Part shown: one piece after another, positions 5,816 to 7,231 of the stretch
How positions within the stretch are numbered: position 1 is the first letter of the stretch
Layout: each line of letters opens with the position of its first letter
NCBI GenBank assembly: GCA_016776525.1
Contig: JADHTD010000133.1
Coordinates: 1 to 7,231 of the forward strand
Source of the DNA: Rhodospirillales bacterium
Lineage (GTDB): Bacteria > Pseudomonadota > Alphaproteobacteria > Rhodospirillales > JADHTD01
Direction of reading: 5' to 3'
Length of the DNA stretch: 7,231 bases
Notes under the pieces: generated by a model
The model's input: the letters and a program-made list of their open reading frames with translations, nothing else
Told to the model about the DNA's origin: nothing
The model's database searches: none
Program-made: the position numbers and the translations under genes

Positions 5816-7212
5816 CCACTGCCGCCCTTTTTATCTTGTTGTTCGCGTGCATGTTCCTCGGCATGCCGATTGCCATTGCGCTCGGTTTTTCCAGCATCGC
5901 CACCATTCTTATGTTCTCCAGCGACTCGCTGGCCAGCGTCTCGCTCAAACTGTTCGAGGCGGTGTCCGAGCATTACACCCTGTTGGCCATTCCGTTCTTT
6001 ATCCTGTCGTCGGCGTTTCTCTCGACCGGCGGCGTGGCCCGCCGGCTGATCCGTTTCGCCATTGCCATCGTCGGTCATATCCGCGGCGGCCTGGCTATGG
6101 CCTCGGTGATGGCCTGTATGCTGTTCGCGGCCGTTTCCGGGTCTTCCCCGGCGACCGTGGCGGCCATCGGCTCGATCGTCATCGTCGGCATGGTCAAGGC
6201 CGGTTACCCACTAAATATGGCGGCCGGCGTCATTGCCAATGCCGGAACGCTGGGCATCCTCATACCGCCCAGCATCGTCATGCTGGTTTATGCGGCGGCT
6301 ACCGAGGTCTCGGCGGCCCGTATGTTCATGGCCGGCTTTATTCCGGGCATCATGATGGGCACCATGTTGATGATCGTCATCTACTTCGTCGCCCGGATCA
6401 AAAACCTACCGGCCCAACCCTGGCCCGGATTTGGTGAAATCGGATCGTCGTTCTTCAGCGCCCTGGGTGGCATCATGCTGATCATCATCGTCCTGGGCTC
6501 CATTTACGGCGGCGTTGCCAGCCCGACGGAGGCGGCTGCCGTGTCGGCCGTCTACGCCTATTTCATCTCTGTATTTGGTTACCGCGACATGGGCCCGTTG
6601 AAAGACGTTCAATGGCGCAAGGACGGTGAGTCATCGGGTATGGCCTTTGCCCGCAACATGTCACTTTCTTTGCTAGCCATTCCAAAGACTATTTCCGATC
6701 CGGAAGTGCGCAAGGTCATTCTCGATGCCTCGAAGGTCACCATCATGCTGCTCTTCATCATCGCCAATGCCTTCCTCTTTGCGCATGTGCTGACCACCGA
6801 GCGCATTCCCCACTCGATCACCGAGACCATTGTCAGTTGGGGACTGCCGGCCTGGGGTTTCCTGATCATCGTCAACATCCTGTTGCTGATTGCCGGTAAC
6901 TTCATGGAACCGTCGGCGATCCTCTTGATCATGGCGCCGATCCTGTTTCCGATCGCCCTGAAGCTGGGTATCGATCCGATCCACCTCGGCATCATTATGG
7001 TGGTCAACATGGAGATCGGTATGATTACGCCACCGGTTGGTCTCAACCTATTCGTGATGTCGGGGATAACCGGCAAGAGCCTCTTCTGGGTGGTTCGCGC
7101 CGCCCTGCCGTGGCTGATGATCCTGCTCTTCTTCCTGATCATCATTACCTACGTGCCACAGGTGTCATTGTTCCTGCCGGAACTGATCGATGATCTGAGA
7201 GGTTACAAGTAA
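5812..7212 (+). CDS. dctM: TRAP transporter large membrane subunit DctM
   Basis: This is the large permease subunit that carries the substrate across the inner membrane, driven by an ion gradient (Na+ in characterised TRAP systems). The hydrophobic chain shows the conserved DctM elements in order: SGSSPATVAAIGS (109-121), GYP (131-133), GTLGILIPPSI (145-155), GGVASPTEAAAV (233-244), GNFMEPSAI (362-370) and ITPPVGLNLF (405-414). The SSPAT and TPPVG stretches correspond to the two re-entrant hairpins around the substrate and ion sites. At 466 residues it is longer than the common 425-440. The extra length is a polar stretch at about 258-300 between the SPTEAA region and the helix starting near 310. 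GGGGAGGA (5798-5805), 6 bases before the ATG, is a strong ribosome-binding site, and the start overlaps the dctQ stop. No complete terminator is visible in the 19 bases after the stop. Confidence 0.93.
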   Translation: MTTAALFILLFACMFLGMPIAIALGFSSIATILMFSSDSLASVSLKLFEAVSEHYTLLAIPFFILSSAFLSTGGVARRLIRFAIAIVGHIRGGLAMASVMACMLFAAVSGSSPATVAAIGSIVIVGMVKAGYPLNMAAGVIANAGTLGILIPPSIVMLVYAAATEVSAARMFMAGFIPGIMMGTMLMIVIYFVARIKNLPAQPWPGFGEIGSSFFSALGGIMLIIIVLGSIYGGVASPTEAAAVSAVYAYFISVFGYRDMGPLKDVQWRKDGESSGMAFARNMSLSLLAIPKTISDPEVRKVILDASKVTIMLLFIIANAFLFAHVLTTERIPHSITETIVSWGLPAWGFLIIVNILLLIAGNFMEPSAILLIMAPILFPIALKLGIDPIHLGIIMVVNMEIGMITPPVGLNLFVMSGITGKSLFWVVRAALPWLMILLFFLIIITYVPQVSLFLPELIDDLRGYK

Positions 7213-7231
7213 CGCTCAAAAAGGGCTTAAG

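Noticed and set aside
5685..6437. 250-codon open frame on the plus strand overlapping dctQ and dctM in another frame
   Set aside because: The product is rich in Arg, His, Pro and Gly, as out-of-frame reading of GC-rich genes gives, while both overlapping genes have intact family motifs.

Overview
The window carries a complete C4-dicarboxylate uptake module, with all genes on the + strand: the two-component system dctB-dctD, a small four-helix membrane protein gene, and a TRAP transporter dctP-dctQ-dctM. Protein style (DctBD with a dctPQM TRAP operon), moderately GC-rich genes and a sigma-54 promoter suggest a proteobacterium. My best guess is an alphaproteobacterium of Rhodospirillales type; this is inference, not something the sequence proves.

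Layout. Positions 1-78 are a short leader with a weak sigma-70-like promoter. dctB (79-1941) and dctD (1938-3299) overlap by 4 bases (ATGA) and are translationally coupled. After 61 bases comes a 129-residue membrane protein gene (3361-3750) that I do not recognise. Its two halves look like a gapless duplication of a two-helix unit. The 323-base gap 3751-4073 is the control region. It holds a perfect 16-bp inverted repeat (3829-3873), an AT-rich spacer, and a near-consensus sigma-54 -24/-12 element (3963-3978). dctP follows (4074-5063), then a strong intrinsic terminator (5074-5113), a 191-base gap, dctQ (5255-5815) and dctM (5812-7212), which also overlap by ATGA. The last 19 bases hold nothing recognisable.

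How it fits together. DctB should sense periplasmic C4-dicarboxylates (succinate, malate, fumarate) and phosphorylate DctD. DctD, a sigma-54 enhancer-binding protein, should bind upstream of dctP and open the sigma-54 promoter. DctP captures the substrate in the periplasm and hands it to the DctQM membrane complex, which imports it with an ion gradient. The terminator between dctP and dctQ would make binding protein more abundant than permease.

The system is mostly a known one. The points that deserve a second look are the GSFTTA sequence where DctD should have GAFTGA, the internally duplicated membrane protein between the regulator and transporter genes, the large inverted repeat at enhancer distance from the sigma-54 promoter, and a DctM with an enlarged loop.
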